64,000 bases of DNA from Ophiura sarsii (Eukaryota; Echinodermata; Ophiuroidea; Amphilepidida; Ophiuridae): positions 5,767,607 through 5,831,606 of the forward strand of contig CM069448.1 in NCBI GenBank assembly GCA_035610835.1, given 5' to 3'. The notes below the pieces were generated by a model. The model had not been told where the DNA came from and searched no databases. It was given only the letters and a program-made list of their open reading frames with translations. Shown here one piece after another: positions 13,054 through 24,249 of this stretch. How positions within the stretch are numbered: the stretch's first letter is position 1; each line of letters opens with the position of its first letter. A program made the translations under genes and the position numbers.

Positions 13054-13103
13054 CTGTGTTTCTCAGAGGCTGTGTCGAACTCGAACTCCTTCTTGCTCTT
13101 CAT
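13054..13103 (-). CDS. Candidate first coding exon (N-terminus only)
   Basis: On the minus strand an ATG at 13,103 opens a 17-codon reading frame that encodes MKSKKEFEFDTASEKH and is cut by a consensus splice donor, CACAG/GTATGAG, at 13,054/13,053. The codons look like ordinary coding sequence (AAG, GAG, TTC, GAC rich), unlike the surrounding AT-rich DNA. The ATG has a purine at -3. The sequence upstream on the minus strand, to about 13,260, is GC-richer than its surroundings and could be a 5' leader. I do not recognise the protein and could not find a second exon. A larger plus-strand ORF overlaps it, and a short coding-like string can arise by chance, so this is a candidate only. Confidence 0.3.
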
Positions 13104-13618
13104 TTCCAGGAATTGTCACCAAATTGTATCTGGCGTTTGCATGACTGTCTGGCAAAACTTTGCAGCGAATTTCATCACGCAACGTACGAAAAAGTTGCTC
13201 GCAGATTGTACGAAGCACTGCACCGGTCTTGTAATACAAATCCACATGTTATGGTCCTAAGGACGCACCATTTGATTTTCGGGGGTGGCGGCTTGGGATT
13301 TGGTTCGGGAATCTTTTTTAGACGCAAGACGGAGAAGTTTTTTTAGTGTTTACCCTTTGAGTTTATGTGGGCAGAGTTTTTTTACTCGTCCAGCAGTGGG
13401 TCAAATGTGTTTGTTTTTGCCTGGATAGTAGTAGATAGATATTAAGTTTTTGTTGTTGTTTTCAAAACACTTCAATGCCACCCCCTAATAATAAAAATGG
13501 CTCGTCCCTTAGTATTTCTAATTATAATTGACCAATACGAATGCGGTATAATTGACAGACAGTCAATTTACATACAAAAAAGAGTCCCGGTTACACAAAG
13601 TAGGCGTGGTTATGTGAA

Positions 13619-13691
13619 ATACCCAAATGGTTCGGTTTGGTACCGAACCATTTGGGTATATACCCAGATGGTTCAAATACCCAAATGGCTT
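13619..13691. repeat. 18-bp perfect palindrome plus a third half-copy
   Basis: ATACCCAAATGGTTCGGT (13,619-13,636) is followed after 5 nt by its exact reverse complement at 13,642-13,659. A further partial copy beginning ATACCCAGATGGTTC follows directly, and AATACCCAAATGG recurs at its end. It lies just outside the left arm of the inverted repeat at 13.69 kb, as expected of subterminal repeats in a DNA transposon. Confidence 0.8.
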
Positions 13692-15911
13692 GTAACATAC
13701 GTACTCAATTTTCGAATACGCGTGATCGAATTGACCAATCAGCAATGAGAATCGAGTACGTGGGTTAGAGAATTGATTTCGCGGGATAATACAAGCGTTC
13801 GAAAAGTACTGTACTTCTAAACCCATGTACCAAGAAAGTAGTTATGTCATGTTTACAACTAAACCAGCGGTATAGGCCAAGGTAATGAGTTTAACGGTTT
13901 CAACCTGTAAACATTTAACCTAGCCTATATTATGAATACCAGTCGTAAAATGTACCAACAAAACCTGTGATTTGGTAAATGCCTTTACACTGTAGTACAT
14001 TTTAATGCGCATTGTACAATGTATGTTTTGATTGTACTAACATAGACTTGATTGTACAGTTATTTGTATAAAGGGACTAGAAAATGCTAGGCAGCTGTAT
14101 AACATTAAAGGTGACTATTTCTTAATCTATTTGAAGAAGAGAAGAAGGTATGCACGCTTTTGAATTGCCTATCTTATCAAGCTCACACTACAGGTATGAG
14201 CATAAATAGGGTCTTCAATCGGGGGAGGGGGAGGGCATTGCATATACAAATAAATAGAGTTTGTCATTTCATCTGAGGTCGGGCATCAGGGGGATACCAC
14301 CTACACACCTCTAGTTACGCCCCTGGTCACAGGTCCAAAATATACATTTGAAGAGCTCTATTCCAAAAGGAATCAACTCCACTTTTTGTCGAAATTGAGT
14401 TACGAAATACATCTTTTAAACTTTGTTCTACATCTTTAGCATGTTCGGGTTAAAAGTTATGGCCCTCGGTAATTTCCGGAAGTTTCCGGAAATTTGAATA
14501 TGATTCACTATTTTATAAGCCAAAATGGTAGAAATATGGTTCTTTTATCATGGTAAAACATTGATAGGAATGTCCTTAATGAAATGCAATGAAGAAAACG
14601 TAAAATGTATGGGATAATAGTTTTTAAATTGCACACAAACAGAAGTGTTGTTATTTCCAAAAATGTGCCACATTTTCCAAATTTTCAGTTTTTTCCAAGA
14701 AAAAACAAAATGTCATAATTTAAAAAGTTGAAGAGGTATTTGAATGCGGTTTTCTGTTTTCAATGTGATTTGATGATGTATTTCAGGTGTACCTTAATTG
14801 AAAATAACGATTGTTTAGTAAAGTGTTTTTTGAAAATTGGTCAAAACATTTATGTTCCAAAAGGGATCAACTCCACTAGTTTCCGAAAAAAATGACATAG
14901 GAAAAACAGTGAAAAATCAAAAAATGAAATCAAACCTGTTTTTAAGCTTACACGTATGGTATCTTTCATATGGCAGACAATTAGCATAATCAAAGAAGTG
15001 CAACATCCTTAATTAAAAAAACGTTGCTTTTCTCCTATTTCACTTATATGGAGTTGATTCCTTTTGGAACATATCTCTTCATTTGTCGAGTGGGGAAAAG
15101 GTTCCTGACTTGGGGAAATTGCACCCCACCCCATTCCAAAAATTCATGACTGGGGGAATTGCATCACCACCCCACCCCACCCTATACTAACACCTAAATA
15201 TTCATTCAAGTGACCCGGACAAATGTAAGGCACAAGTGAATCAATAATTATATCAGTCAGAGATTGGAGATTCACTCTACCCCCTCCCCTCATATAGACC
15301 CGATGACAACATCTTTTTGAATAACCGGGTCATGGTTTAGTAACTACCACTTCTTACAAAATATCAGTCTTGATCTAATCAAATCAAAATGAGCTCAATC
15401 TGAATTTAAAGTTTATAGGAAACTGCACTTAAATATTCAAAATAAAATCATAGTTATTGCATTCACTCCATAAAATACGTTACTCATTTCTTTTTGCTCA
15501 ACCACAATAATTTTACAAAACTCGCTCCTCAATTCGCTCCCAACTCACCCCACAACTCGCTTTATCACATCTCTCCCTACAACTCACCGTACAACTCTCT
15601 TCACATCAACTCTCCCATCCCATTCACAACTCGAAATTTAGCCATCCACTACAAAACATGTTTGATATTTTGATATTTGGCCTAACTATAACTTAAATTT
15701 ACCTGAACGAGGTTTTTTACTATTATAGGACTGTATTACGCGGACTCGAAATGTCTGTACCACGTTATTGGAAAATATTATCCCGCGGCGTCGATTCTCT
15801 ATCCCACGTACTCGAAACTCGATTGGAATTGGTCAATATCAACCACGTGGTTTGAAATTCGATCACGCGACGCGTGTTCGAACATCGAGTACGTTGATAC
15901 GTGTATTAATA
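13688..15911. mobile_element. Inverted-repeat-bounded region, possible DNA transposon
   Basis: The left arm at about 13,688-13,813 and the right arm at about 15,757-15,911 are inverted, diverged copies of each other. Shared pieces include ACGTACTC, TGATCGAATT, ATTGACCAAT, GAGTACGTGGG and CGCGGGATAATA. The interior (about 1.9 kb) contains the separate TIR element at 14,361-15,069 and C-rich low-complexity sequence. No transposase-like ORF is visible. The two arms could instead be independent opposite insertions of one short family. Confidence 0.5.
14361..15069 (+). mobile_element. 0.7-kb TIR element, family R, copy 1
   Basis: The left end TTCCAAAAGGAATCAACTCC at 14,361 and the right end GGAGTTGATTCCTTTTGGAA at 15,050-15,069 are perfect inverted repeats. 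A third copy of the end motif (TTCCAAAAGGGATCAACTCC) lies internally near 14,854, so the element is internally structured. A second copy lies in the opposite orientation at 23,550-24,249 and a truncated third at 55,211-55,336. Relative to those copies, this one lacks about 21 bp after GAAATTGAGTTA. No coding capacity is recognised. I did not find a clear target duplication. Confidence 0.8.
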
Positions 15912-16170
15912 TACGTTATCATGGTTATGGCGAACTCGGCCAACCATAGACGTGATGGTATGTGAGAAACCGATCTAATCTAGATAAAATGAGATCGCAT
16001 GGCTGTAATAACGGCCAGGATACAAGCTAACCTTTAATTCACATATGTCAACAGATTTAAAAGTGGATTTCCAAAAGAATGATGTAGCAGACTATAAGTC
16101 GCCAGACTCTTACAAATAGCAGGCAATTGACTATAGGATGTTATACATAACAAGATCATCTGCAGACCAT
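15070..16170. other. Low-complexity and unassigned sequence
   Basis: The stretch around 15,100-15,190 is rich in CCCCACCCC. 15,500-15,620 is a run of CAACTC/CTCGCTC pyrimidine-rich sequence. The remainder has no recognisable gene, apart from the right inverted arm at 15.76-15.91 kb described separately. Confidence 0.4.
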
Positions 16171-16260
16171 GTAGTAGTAGTATCATTAGCATGAACTAAC
16201 ATTTATATAGCACTTTGCAGAGAAAACAGCGCTTATACCAAAATCAAAACAACAGTATAT
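16171..16260 (-). mobile_element. 3' end of a LINE or SINE, minus strand
   Basis: Read on the minus strand the sequence passes through GGTATAAGCGCTGTTTTC and AAAGTGCTATATAAATGTTAG into a short (TAC)n-like tail. The AAAGCGCTATATAAAT style of ending is typical of 3' termini of several animal LINE and LINE-dependent SINE families. Only the terminal part is present, so the family is not assigned. Confidence 0.5.
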
Positions 16261-16660
16261 ACAAGGACAAAGAAATACAAAAATATATATAAAATTAAAC
16301 AAACAGAAAATCAGTACTTAGATAATTTTCTTGGTGGATTAGAAGCCTAAAGTTTGACTTTTGAAAGTTGTTGTGATAAGAAATTCAAACGTTGAACTTC
16401 AATTTGTCATACAAACTGCTATTTCAGATTTTATCAAATCAAAAGTTAAAATTTCGAGAACAAAATCACAATATATTATCCATAGATTATTATTTCTGTC
16501 AATTCAACAGCGGCTTTGGATCATGTCTTAGTCATACTAGATACGTTTGCCATTGTTTCAGGTATGTACAGTAATCACGGTGAAATGCCATATCGATAAG
16601 GTCGCTACAAAGTAATGCCTATGGCTATGTTACTTGGATACATTCCGCAGATAATAGGTA
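16261..16660. other. Unassigned AT-rich sequence
   Basis: No gene or bounded repeat was recognised. A 61-codon ORF at 16,392-16,574 has no recognisable motif. Confidence 0.4.
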
Positions 16661-16800
16661 TATCCTTGGTGTAAGACATTCATAAGTTGTCTCTAGTGTC
16701 AAGACCTCATTACGGAATAAAGCTGTATAATCATTTAATCCATCAATAGATGATGCTGTGCTAAATTAGATTAGTTCTGTGCTGTATTACACCAAGGATA
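16661..16800. mobile_element. Short MITE with 14-bp TIRs
   Basis: TATCCTTGGTGTAA at 16,661-16,674 and its exact reverse complement at 16,787-16,800 bound 140 bp. The same end sequence occurs once more at about 57,472, so this is a family end and not a chance palindrome. The element has no coding capacity. Confidence 0.7.
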
Positions 16801-17389
16801 AACCAGACAAAACCTTTACAGTTATGGGCATTACATTTTGCCCTGATACTTCTCTTGGAAACTTAATATGCAATGTGGACAATGTAATGCTTTAAAGTGC
16901 ATTTTGTTATGTAATGATGTGTATTTTTCAAAAAAACCACACCCTTTTGGCTTCAAAACCGATAACAGCTGCTTTAATTTTAATAAAAAGAGATGGGTAA
17001 ATAGGTTGGAACCTTCTTTCAATCTCAAAAGAAAGATCAAAGTTATATAGTGTATGCATGCTAATCTAGTCCTGAGTTAACCAGTCACACAATCAGTATC
17101 CTTGTCGTCTGAAGATTGCGTTAAGCATGAAACTCAGAGTAACGACTCCCTTTCTCGGAAGGTCTAAACTTTGAATTTATGTATATAAACTCAACCCCAC
17201 CAACATTTTTAGAATATGAGTAACGTACAATTTTAAAATTATAGGTGCTTTTACAACAGTCGAGTGACTTTTTTTGATGTCTTTAGACCCCGTATGGTGG
17301 TGCGGTCAATCAATGTCACTTATCCACTGATAACATCAACATAACTTTGTGACGTGAATAAACATTCGGACAACGTTAGTCTTAAAAAA
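16801..17389. other. Unassigned, with a repeat shared with 61.3 kb
   Basis: 17,101-17,145 contains CTTGTCGTCTGAAGATTGCG and ATGAAACTCAGAGTAAC. It matches, inverted, 61,275-61,324, including the last 17 bases. The layout (TGAAGA, small hairpin, TGAAAC) superficially resembles hammerhead-like Penelope end sequences but lacks the canonical core. The short ORFs over 16,831-17,050 are probably not genes. Confidence 0.4.
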
Positions 17390-17970
17390 AAGGTCCGTGG
17401 AGACCACTTGCTGTTAAAACAACTCGTTATCACTCAAAATGAAACGTAAATTGTCGATGCGTATAAATAGAACACCCATTCAAAGGCCATAGGCATCCAT
17501 TTGCTATCGTTGATATTCTTCATCAATATCCTGACCAAAAAGGCCAACAAGCTTTTATCTAGTATATTAATACGCATGAAATATTGACTATTGCTGCCGG
17601 ATAGTGGCATATCAAGGACGCGACGATGATTGTACTGCGCCTTAAGGGCAGATATAACATTATTGGATCTGCTATATATTTGGTATGATGATCATTTGTA
17701 GAGACATACAAGTGATAACATTACTAGGGAGTGGTGTTATAAGTTATCGTGTCGGCTTACAACAAAAAAATAATCGCCTTTTTTGAATAACCTAATTATC
17801 AATATTGTGTCAAGCATTCCTAATAATAACATAACGAGCCGAAAGGATGGCACCACTTTGCTCTAACTTTAAGCAATAAGAAAGCATAATTTTACGTGTA
17901 CGACATGAAATCACTATCAATGAAATGATGAGGCGACGGTGTTTATTTCCCATAATGAAAGACTCGGTTA

Positions 17971-18336
17971 TTAAAGGGACACAATGTCATGTTAATTTTT
18001 TTTTAAATTTTAATTAATTTACTTCAGATTTCAAGATGAACATTAAAAATTGCCATTATTGTTGTTTCTACTAAAAAAAACCCAGCAAAACTTGATTAAA
18101 ACAATGTTTTAAATATGTTGAAATACCACCCTTAACCATGAAAAATGCTGTTCGGGCCCGATCAGCATTTTTTGAATCGACGTTTTGTTGTACAAAGAGT
18201 GCTGATTTTTCTTAATCCTTATAGGTGTAAGTTCATACATGTAATACAATTGTAAAAATAAACAAATCCCAGTTTTTATCATATATTTTTGTAATTGAGG
18301 GCGCTGCCTCCACAACATCTCTTAATGCCCCTTTAA
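17971..18336 (-). mobile_element. TTAA-flanked MITE, piggyBac-like, copy C1
   Basis: The element runs from TTAAAGGGACA at 17,971 to TGCCCCTTTAA at 18,336. Three copies in the window (C1, C2 at 38,077 and C3 at 49,539) all have TTAA at both ends and TIRs of the form AGGGRCAYTAAG. TTAA target duplications are the hallmark of piggyBac-type transposition, so a non-autonomous piggyBac-like family is the best reading. The interior, with a conserved GAGGGCGCTGCCTCC near one end, has no transposase. The 70-codon minus-strand ORF within it is incidental. C1 has diverged most at the left end. Confidence 0.8.
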
Positions 18337-18589
18337 TTTGATCAAATTTCCTTGTCATTTCACCAGACCATCATTTAAATGTCGGTTGTCTATGCCATGT
18401 ATATTAAACTCTATCAATTAGTTGGACCAATATGACTCGTCTCCAAACTTGAAACTAAACAGATACGCGGGCTATAATCTATTTTCTTCCCCTAAATCGT
18501 GACGTAACTGTACAGGCACCGCATACTACAGCAGGTTTCCATGTAACGCCTCTACAATGCCTATTGGGAATTGTTTCTTGTGCTGTTTT

Positions 18590-18636
18590 TGCTTGTTTGT
18601 TTGTTTGTTTGTTGTTGGTTTTTGTTTTGTTTTTTG
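18590..18636. repeat. (TTTG)n microsatellite
   Basis: Tandem TTTG units degenerate into TTTTG-rich sequence. It lies at the downstream end of dispersed repeat D copy 1. Confidence 0.9.
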
Positions 18637-18740
18637 AGAATGGTTCACCTGTTGCACCGGGAAAACAGTCCAGCTATACCTGGTGTACATTAAGAACAGG
18701 GGTGTTGCATGTTTGATTAGAAATACTAAGTATGCTCCGA

Positions 18741-19559
18741 TCTACGATGCTATACATAAAATTATTTGTTTGGATTTATGACGCAAGTTATATTACCGAT
18801 ATTGAGACCGTTAGAAATCAGGTTTGGTACCTGTAAGAAACGGCAAGTTTCCCAGTAGAAACAGCCAGCCGATTAATCTTTAATACCGTTATGTGCCGTG
18901 AACCGTGTCACGCTAGACTATCACATGGTGAGGCAATCTTTTCCAGGTGGGGCGGCATTTTTTTTGTATTACAAAAGGTCAAATATCGTGGCCCATCGAC
19001 TAGGATCGATAAATTAACGGTAACTTTTCGCGAGTAGGAACAGGGGGGATTTAAAACTTACCGGTAAATATTACAGTTTAATCTTACCGTTAACTTTGCA
19101 GTGCCCAGTAGAAACACGCTTATAGAGTGATATACATTTGGTTAAATCTTGTTGGCACATGTTGGTACCAAATTTGCCACTAAACAACAAACATAAGCCA
19201 TGATTATGGCTTGTCTATGGTGGCTTGTCTAATGTTCCATATACATGTATCTAGCCTGTTCGGTAAACATATAATCGGAAATCACTCTATAGGACATACA
19301 CAAATGATGAGGTATTTACAATATCGTCGTATTATAAGTCATCTAAATGAATAAAACAATTTCTGACACTAAACATACATTTAAAAACAAAGTCATTTGT
19401 GACAAAATAATTGACAAATAGAATCGATAAGACGTATTGATTTGATTCCATTATCAAGGAATCAAGGTAGCGTACTAGCAATTTAAATTAAACTTACATC
19501 GTGAACAAAACTCAATTCAGACCCTATGTACAATATTGATAGTCTCATGACTTCACCAA
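18741..19559. other. Unassigned AT-rich sequence
   Basis: No gene was seen. CCCAGTAGAAACA occurs twice (near 18,853 and 19,106), in each case close to TACCGTTA sequence, hinting at another short repeat family, but no boundaries could be drawn. Confidence 0.4.
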
Positions 19560-20136
19560 CATATTACGAGATCTCCGCTGAGTATCACACGGTTTTTTTC
19601 TTCAATTGACATGTTAATCCAGCTTAATACTTCATTCTCAAGATTGCGCCTACCATCTTGAATGGAGATCCTTCACTCATCTGGGTCACAACTCTCGGGG
19701 GCGTAATCTTAGTAAAAAAAACAATGTTCCATATATGCCAAACGTGTGTATTACATTATTCGCAGATTGTACATATCTACTGACGATAAGTCTAATACCA
19801 CTCCATACAGTTTGTCGGAATCTGGTAGCTTAAAGTATGCGACCTGAATCTGTGATTATCTACTTTAAACAGGTAACATTTCATTGCATGACGATTTAAA
19901 TGGCCTACATAAACACGTGTACAATCAAATACAATTGTCGTACCCGGTTTGCTAGAACCTTCATTTAGATCATATTCTGTTTGTAAAGTGAGTTTCGCGC
20001 GCACAATTTGCACAACACAAACGTTGATGTCTTTTAAATCATTGCTATGGATCAATAAAGCCGCACTGGAGACATCCTCAACATGTGTGTTTCCTTTCAA
20101 AATGTTCATTTGAACCATTTGTGTTGTATTATTCAT
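19560..20136 (-). pseudogene. Decayed coding-like segment, unknown protein
   Basis: On the minus strand an ORF from 20,136 to 19,792 is open for 114 codons with fairly ordinary amino-acid composition. Below it, 19,690-19,560 aligns in DNA and in translation with the minus-strand ORF at 24,774-25,004. Shared residues include EVLS, MSIE and KDL.SR, but copy 1 has frameshifts and stops. The homology also extends over 19,700-19,830 to 25,010-25,140. Two related, differently decayed copies suggest a duplicated gene or an old transposon-encoded protein. I recognise no domain and cannot choose between these. Confidence 0.35.
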
Positions 20137-20958
20137 ACTTTCAGATTGTTCATAATCATTTTAACAACTAATTGTAACCACACCCACCAACTATATTTGA
20201 AGGTGTCCACTGCCCAAGGCATTTAAATTCAGTTAAATAGGACAAAGTTCCAGATTTAATCTGGTATTAAATTCATCACTATTGCTCTTGTTTAGGTCCC
20301 TTTTTCTCTCCTCATTGGGTTATTTTACTCTAGATATGAATTGTGAATTTATATATAGTCTAGAGAGGGCAGCATGCATGTCCTGTGCTATCTGGGCTAC
20401 TTGATGGTTGCTAATTTATTCATGAGGTCAGAATTTCATCTTGTTAGATTGTATGACACACATGTGTGGATTTATTATAAAATACAACAGGTTTGAATTT
20501 GTCCAACTTAAATCTGATCTTTCTTTTAAATTTTATTCCCACCCACCCACCTACAATTAGTTGCAAGTAGGGTGATATGTCATTATTAATAACTGCATTA
20601 AAATAAATTCTTGTAACATTTCTCATTCATGCCACGAAGGGAAATGCGCGCTGCCGGGACATTTTCGCACCTTGCAGTTCACTATGTTGATAAATTTAAT
20701 AAATAGCCCGCAGGCTCAATTGCTTGTCACATATACCGCCTCGCCTATATAGTACGTGGCCCATGGCGCGCTGGCGATACATATTTCGCGATTGACAAAT
20801 CAAAGATTCATTGCCAGCCCCCAGGCAAATTGGTTGGCACACCGCTTTCCCATTATTTTACGAGGGGAATGGTGCTGACTGTAGATACTTTTTTCGCGAT
20901 TACAGTAGGTGTTCGTATCATTATGCTGATACATAACATGTTGTTATGAAGGTTTATG
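20137..20958. other. Unassigned sequence
   Basis: No gene or bounded element was recognised. It separates two minus-strand coding-like remnants. Confidence 0.4.
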
Positions 20959-21192
20959 CTACAAATGATAGCAGCTTAAATATAGTTCAATTATGAGGCC
21001 TCTTTTTTGGGACAGAGGTCTTCTAAAGGGGGAGGGGGAGGTGCGTTCTAGGCCATACTTATTTCGATGTAAATTGCGCACCTCACCAAACTGGGCATTC
21101 ATGTTGTTTATAATTGTCATACCTTGGTTAAATAAATCCACGTTAATTGCATTTCTGTCTTGCTCGGTATTGTTTTGTAATTGTGTATGCAC
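20959..21192 (-). pseudogene. Coding-like ORF with a paralogous copy at 55.0 kb
   Basis: A minus-strand ORF of 77 codons begins MHTQLQNNTEQDRNAI and includes NAQFGEVRNLHRNKYG. The DNA for its second half recurs inverted at about 54,985-55,140. There the same peptide motif appears as NAQIGEVR before a stop, while the DNA match continues through CTAGAACGCACCTC and CCTCTGTCCCAAAAAAGAGG. Similarity at both DNA and peptide level suggests a duplicated coding fragment. The protein is not recognised, and repeat-derived origin is possible. Confidence 0.35.
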
Positions 21193-22496
21193 TTAAACAC
21201 ACTTATGCTTATTATAGATATCTCAGCATATATAATAACTTCCGCAAATGGTATTATTTGCTTGTATTTGTAACACGACATGTATTGTAACGGCGCCTGA
21301 AGCCAATTGTTTTTTTCCCATGACGTCAGTTGGAGTCACAGTCCGGTGACATTTACCTTGAAGATATAATTACCTGTAGAACTTTACGTCGTCCTGTGTC
21401 TTAATTGCTTAGGTTTACTCTATCTGTCACTTGCAAGTTGGTACTCAACAGTGGTACTCTTCATCCTTCAATCGCAACGCACCTCACGCGACTGAGTACC
21501 CACCCCTCAATGTGTTCAAATCCGCATTGTGGGGAGCATCAAGATAACCAGGTTGCACACCATAGTATGCATTGAGAATGTTCCGTCCTATAATTCTTTC
21601 AATGCATTTGTAAAAACCCATATATTTGGTCGACCAATATTTTTAACACTTGGAGGTCTCTTTAACACATTGAAGCTTACACTGCACGAATACACTTAAG
21701 CGTATATTACTATGTCGATTTTATGTGTAGCAGTCACAGTAGCAGTGAAATATTTAGATTTTTTTGTGAGCATTTTTGTGTGATTATTATTATTATTTAT
21801 TTTTTGTTGTTGAGAATTCTTAACAAAAACAATGTGTGTATTTTTTTTTTTAAATGTTATTGATATTTTTACAATTATGGTGATTTTTTTCTTTGAATTT
21901 TTTTTTTCTTTTCAATTTTTTTTGTCAAGTCAGATTCTCAAAATATAAAAAAATGATGGATTCTTTTTTCGCGTAATACACAAATACATTGGTCTCGCTA
22001 TGAGTTTTAAGAATATTGTTCTCGACTGCGTCTCACACAATATTTAAAAAAATTAATTAAAACTCATGGCTCGTCCAATATCTTTGTGTGTCATGCTCAA
22101 TCCATCTAATTGTATGCGATGTTTTACTCGCATCTGTAGATTATGCACGAAACGCGCGTCGCCATACTCTGGTATATGGAGGATGACAATACGCACTGAA
22201 CTATGGAGCAGGATTTTGTATACGGTTACCATGCCAACCGGTAACCAGAAAATATATTGCACTTTAATTCTAATTTAGAGCTATAATTTTAAAATCGGCC
22301 TTCATAGTTCACTAAATCGGTTCTACATACATGACAGATGATATGGTGATACGACATAACGTTGTTGAGGTATGCTTGTTTTCGATTTCCTAATTAACGC
22401 ATTTTGACGTTTTGCGACGTTTCGCATTTTGTCGTCCTTTAAAGACTGGGTATAAGTTTTAAATAATTAATGTTGGTTTTCATTCGATATATCTGA
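21193..22496. other. Unassigned; T-rich tract at about 21,770-21,960
   Basis: No gene was recognised. 21,770-21,960 is dominated by runs of T with scattered A. The paired 70-codon ORFs at 22,053-22,278 on opposite strands are mirror shadows without a recognisable motif. Confidence 0.4.
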
Positions 22497-22598
22497 CATC
22501 CTTATCAGAAAACAAGCAGAAAGGCTCAAGACAGAAACGAATGGCGCATAATCTTGCAAAGGATGGCATCACTTAACCAAGTTGGAGTGGACGCCAAC

Positions 22599-22638
<40 letters not shown>
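22497..22638 (+). mobile_element. 5'-truncated LINE ORF2 tail with (TAAG)n end
   Basis: In one frame the stretch encodes RKAQDRNEWR, then about 18 residues, and ends VGVDANK-stop at 22,602-22,604. The DRxxWR signature close to a C-terminus is characteristic of the last residues of several non-LTR retrotransposon ORF2 proteins. Directly after the stop come about nine TAAG units, the kind of short tandem-repeat tail used instead of poly(A) by RTE-like and related elements. Only the final part of the element is present, as expected from 5' truncation. The 5' junction is not resolved. Confidence 0.65.
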
Positions 22639-22639
<1 letters not shown>

Positions 22640-23549
22640 TGTTATTGGTGGTTGTTTTTTTGTATACTGAATTATTATTAATTTTAAAAAAAATCATAAA
22701 TATTGACTCATCAGTTCGCTTGCAATTAATTGTTAAATATATCCTCTTAGATTTAGCAGGCTTAAAATCCCGAACCAGTAATATTTAACAATATTAAATA
22801 AATTGTTTCTAAAATAAATAATATAATTTTAACTTATTTACAACAACATATGATTGACATAGAGTGTAAAATGTGTACATGCAAAGGTATAGTGCGCATT
22901 TTAATGAGTGTTTGCATACAGTGCTTTACTTTGATCATTCATCATATATAAACATTGCACAAACAGAAAATGTCCACTTTCTCGAGGCGCCTTGTGTTTA
23001 ATTCCTAGGACCCATAGGAAGTTAAAAAAATTAGAAATAATAGTCATTTCATCACGTGCATTTTGACACCCCATTTGTCACAATAGGGGGTTGTGGCATT
23101 GCACATCAACTTTAATGCGTGTTCAATGTATTTGTCTTATTCTCTCGAACAATAAATTCACATTAATTGACGTATAGTTGTATTCCCAATATTACGATAC
23201 AAATCGTGTAATTTATTCCAAACACCTTTCAACATTATCGCTTTAATCAATTTCCTGATATGCTGCTATCCCAAAGGACATGACAATTGACAATTAGTGT
23301 TGCTGATAACTATCAGCAGTTGAATGGTTTGCATGGAGAATTGACGTGTCACGAAAAGGGCAATGAGGGATTTGCTCATCAAACGAACGTTGTCTTTAGC
23401 AAATCACTAGCCATCGTTGATGACCGTTAGCCTATTATTAGAACTTTTTAGAGTGACTAAATTATTCGCTGGGTCAACTCTTTTTTTGGAATATGTATGA
23501 GGAAAACAAGTATCTAATTAATATCATAGTTTACAAATCTGGAGAAATC
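22639..23549. other. Unassigned AT-rich sequence
   Basis: No gene, RNA or bounded element was recognised. Confidence 0.4.
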
Positions 23550-24249
23550 ATCAAAAGGGATCAACTCCATATAAGTGAAATAGGAGAAAAGCAACGTTTT
23601 TTTAATTAAGGATATTGCACTTTTTTGATTATGCTTATTTGCTGCCATATGAAAGATACCATACGTGTAAGCTTTAAAACAGGTTTGATTTTTTTTGGTT
23701 GTATTTTCACTGTATTTCCTATGTCATTCTTTATTTTCGGAAACGAGTGGATTTGATCACTTTTGGAATTTTCAAAAAAACACATTACTAAACAATCGTT
23801 ATTTTTAATTAGGGTACACCTGAAAGACATTATCCAATCACATTGATAACAGAAAACCGCATTCAAATACCTCTTCAACTTTTTAAATTATGGAATTTTG
23901 TTTTTTTCTTGAAAAAAATGAAAATATGAAACATTTGGCACATTTTTGGGAATTACAACACTTCTGTTTGTGTGCAATTATAAAAACAATTATCCAATTA
24001 AATTTACGTTTTCTTCATTGCATTTCATTAAGGACATTCCTATCAATATTTTACTATGATAAAAGAACCATATTTCTACCATTTTGGCTTACAAAATAGT
24101 GAATTATATTCAAATGTCCGCAAACGGAAATTACCGAGGACCATAACGTTTGACTCGAACATGCTAAGGATGTAGAACAAAGTTTAAAAGAGGTATTTCG
24201 TAACTCTCTTTCATATTATGCACCTAACTAAATTTCGACAAAAAGTCTG
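23550..24249 (-). mobile_element. 0.7-kb TIR element, family R, copy 2 (inverted)
   Basis: This is a diverged reverse-complement copy of 14,361-15,069. It opens with TCAAAAGGGATCAACTCCAT, passes through ATAAGTGAAATAGGAG and AAAGCAACG, and ends near TTTCGACAAAAAGT at 24,245. It has lost the terminal TIR at its right end. It retains about 21 bp (around TAGGTGCATAATATG, read on the minus strand) that copy 1 lacks. The 91-codon and 70-codon ORFs inside are not conserved as proteins in copy 1. Confidence 0.75.

Larger units (their letters stand above)
17390..18740 (+). repeat. Dispersed repeat D, copy 1
   Basis: This segment aligns in direct orientation with 48,478-49,275. Shared strings include GAGACCA, ATTGACTATTGCTGCCGG, GACATACAAG, TGTGTCAAGC and AAAGGATGGCACCACTTT, at what looks like roughly 70-80% identity with indels. 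Copy 1 is longer mainly because the TTAA-flanked MITE at 17,971-18,336 sits inside it. No reading frame is conserved between the copies, so this is a noncoding repeat or a very old duplication. Confidence 0.75.

Noticed and set aside
12828..13346. 172-codon plus-strand ORF as a protein-coding gene
   Set aside because: No recognisable motif and no splice or family context. It overlaps a minus-strand exon candidate with better codon character. Open length alone is not sufficient here.
22053..22278. Opposed 70-codon ORFs as genes
   Set aside because: They mirror each other on opposite strands, lack motifs, and have no supporting splice or homology signal.
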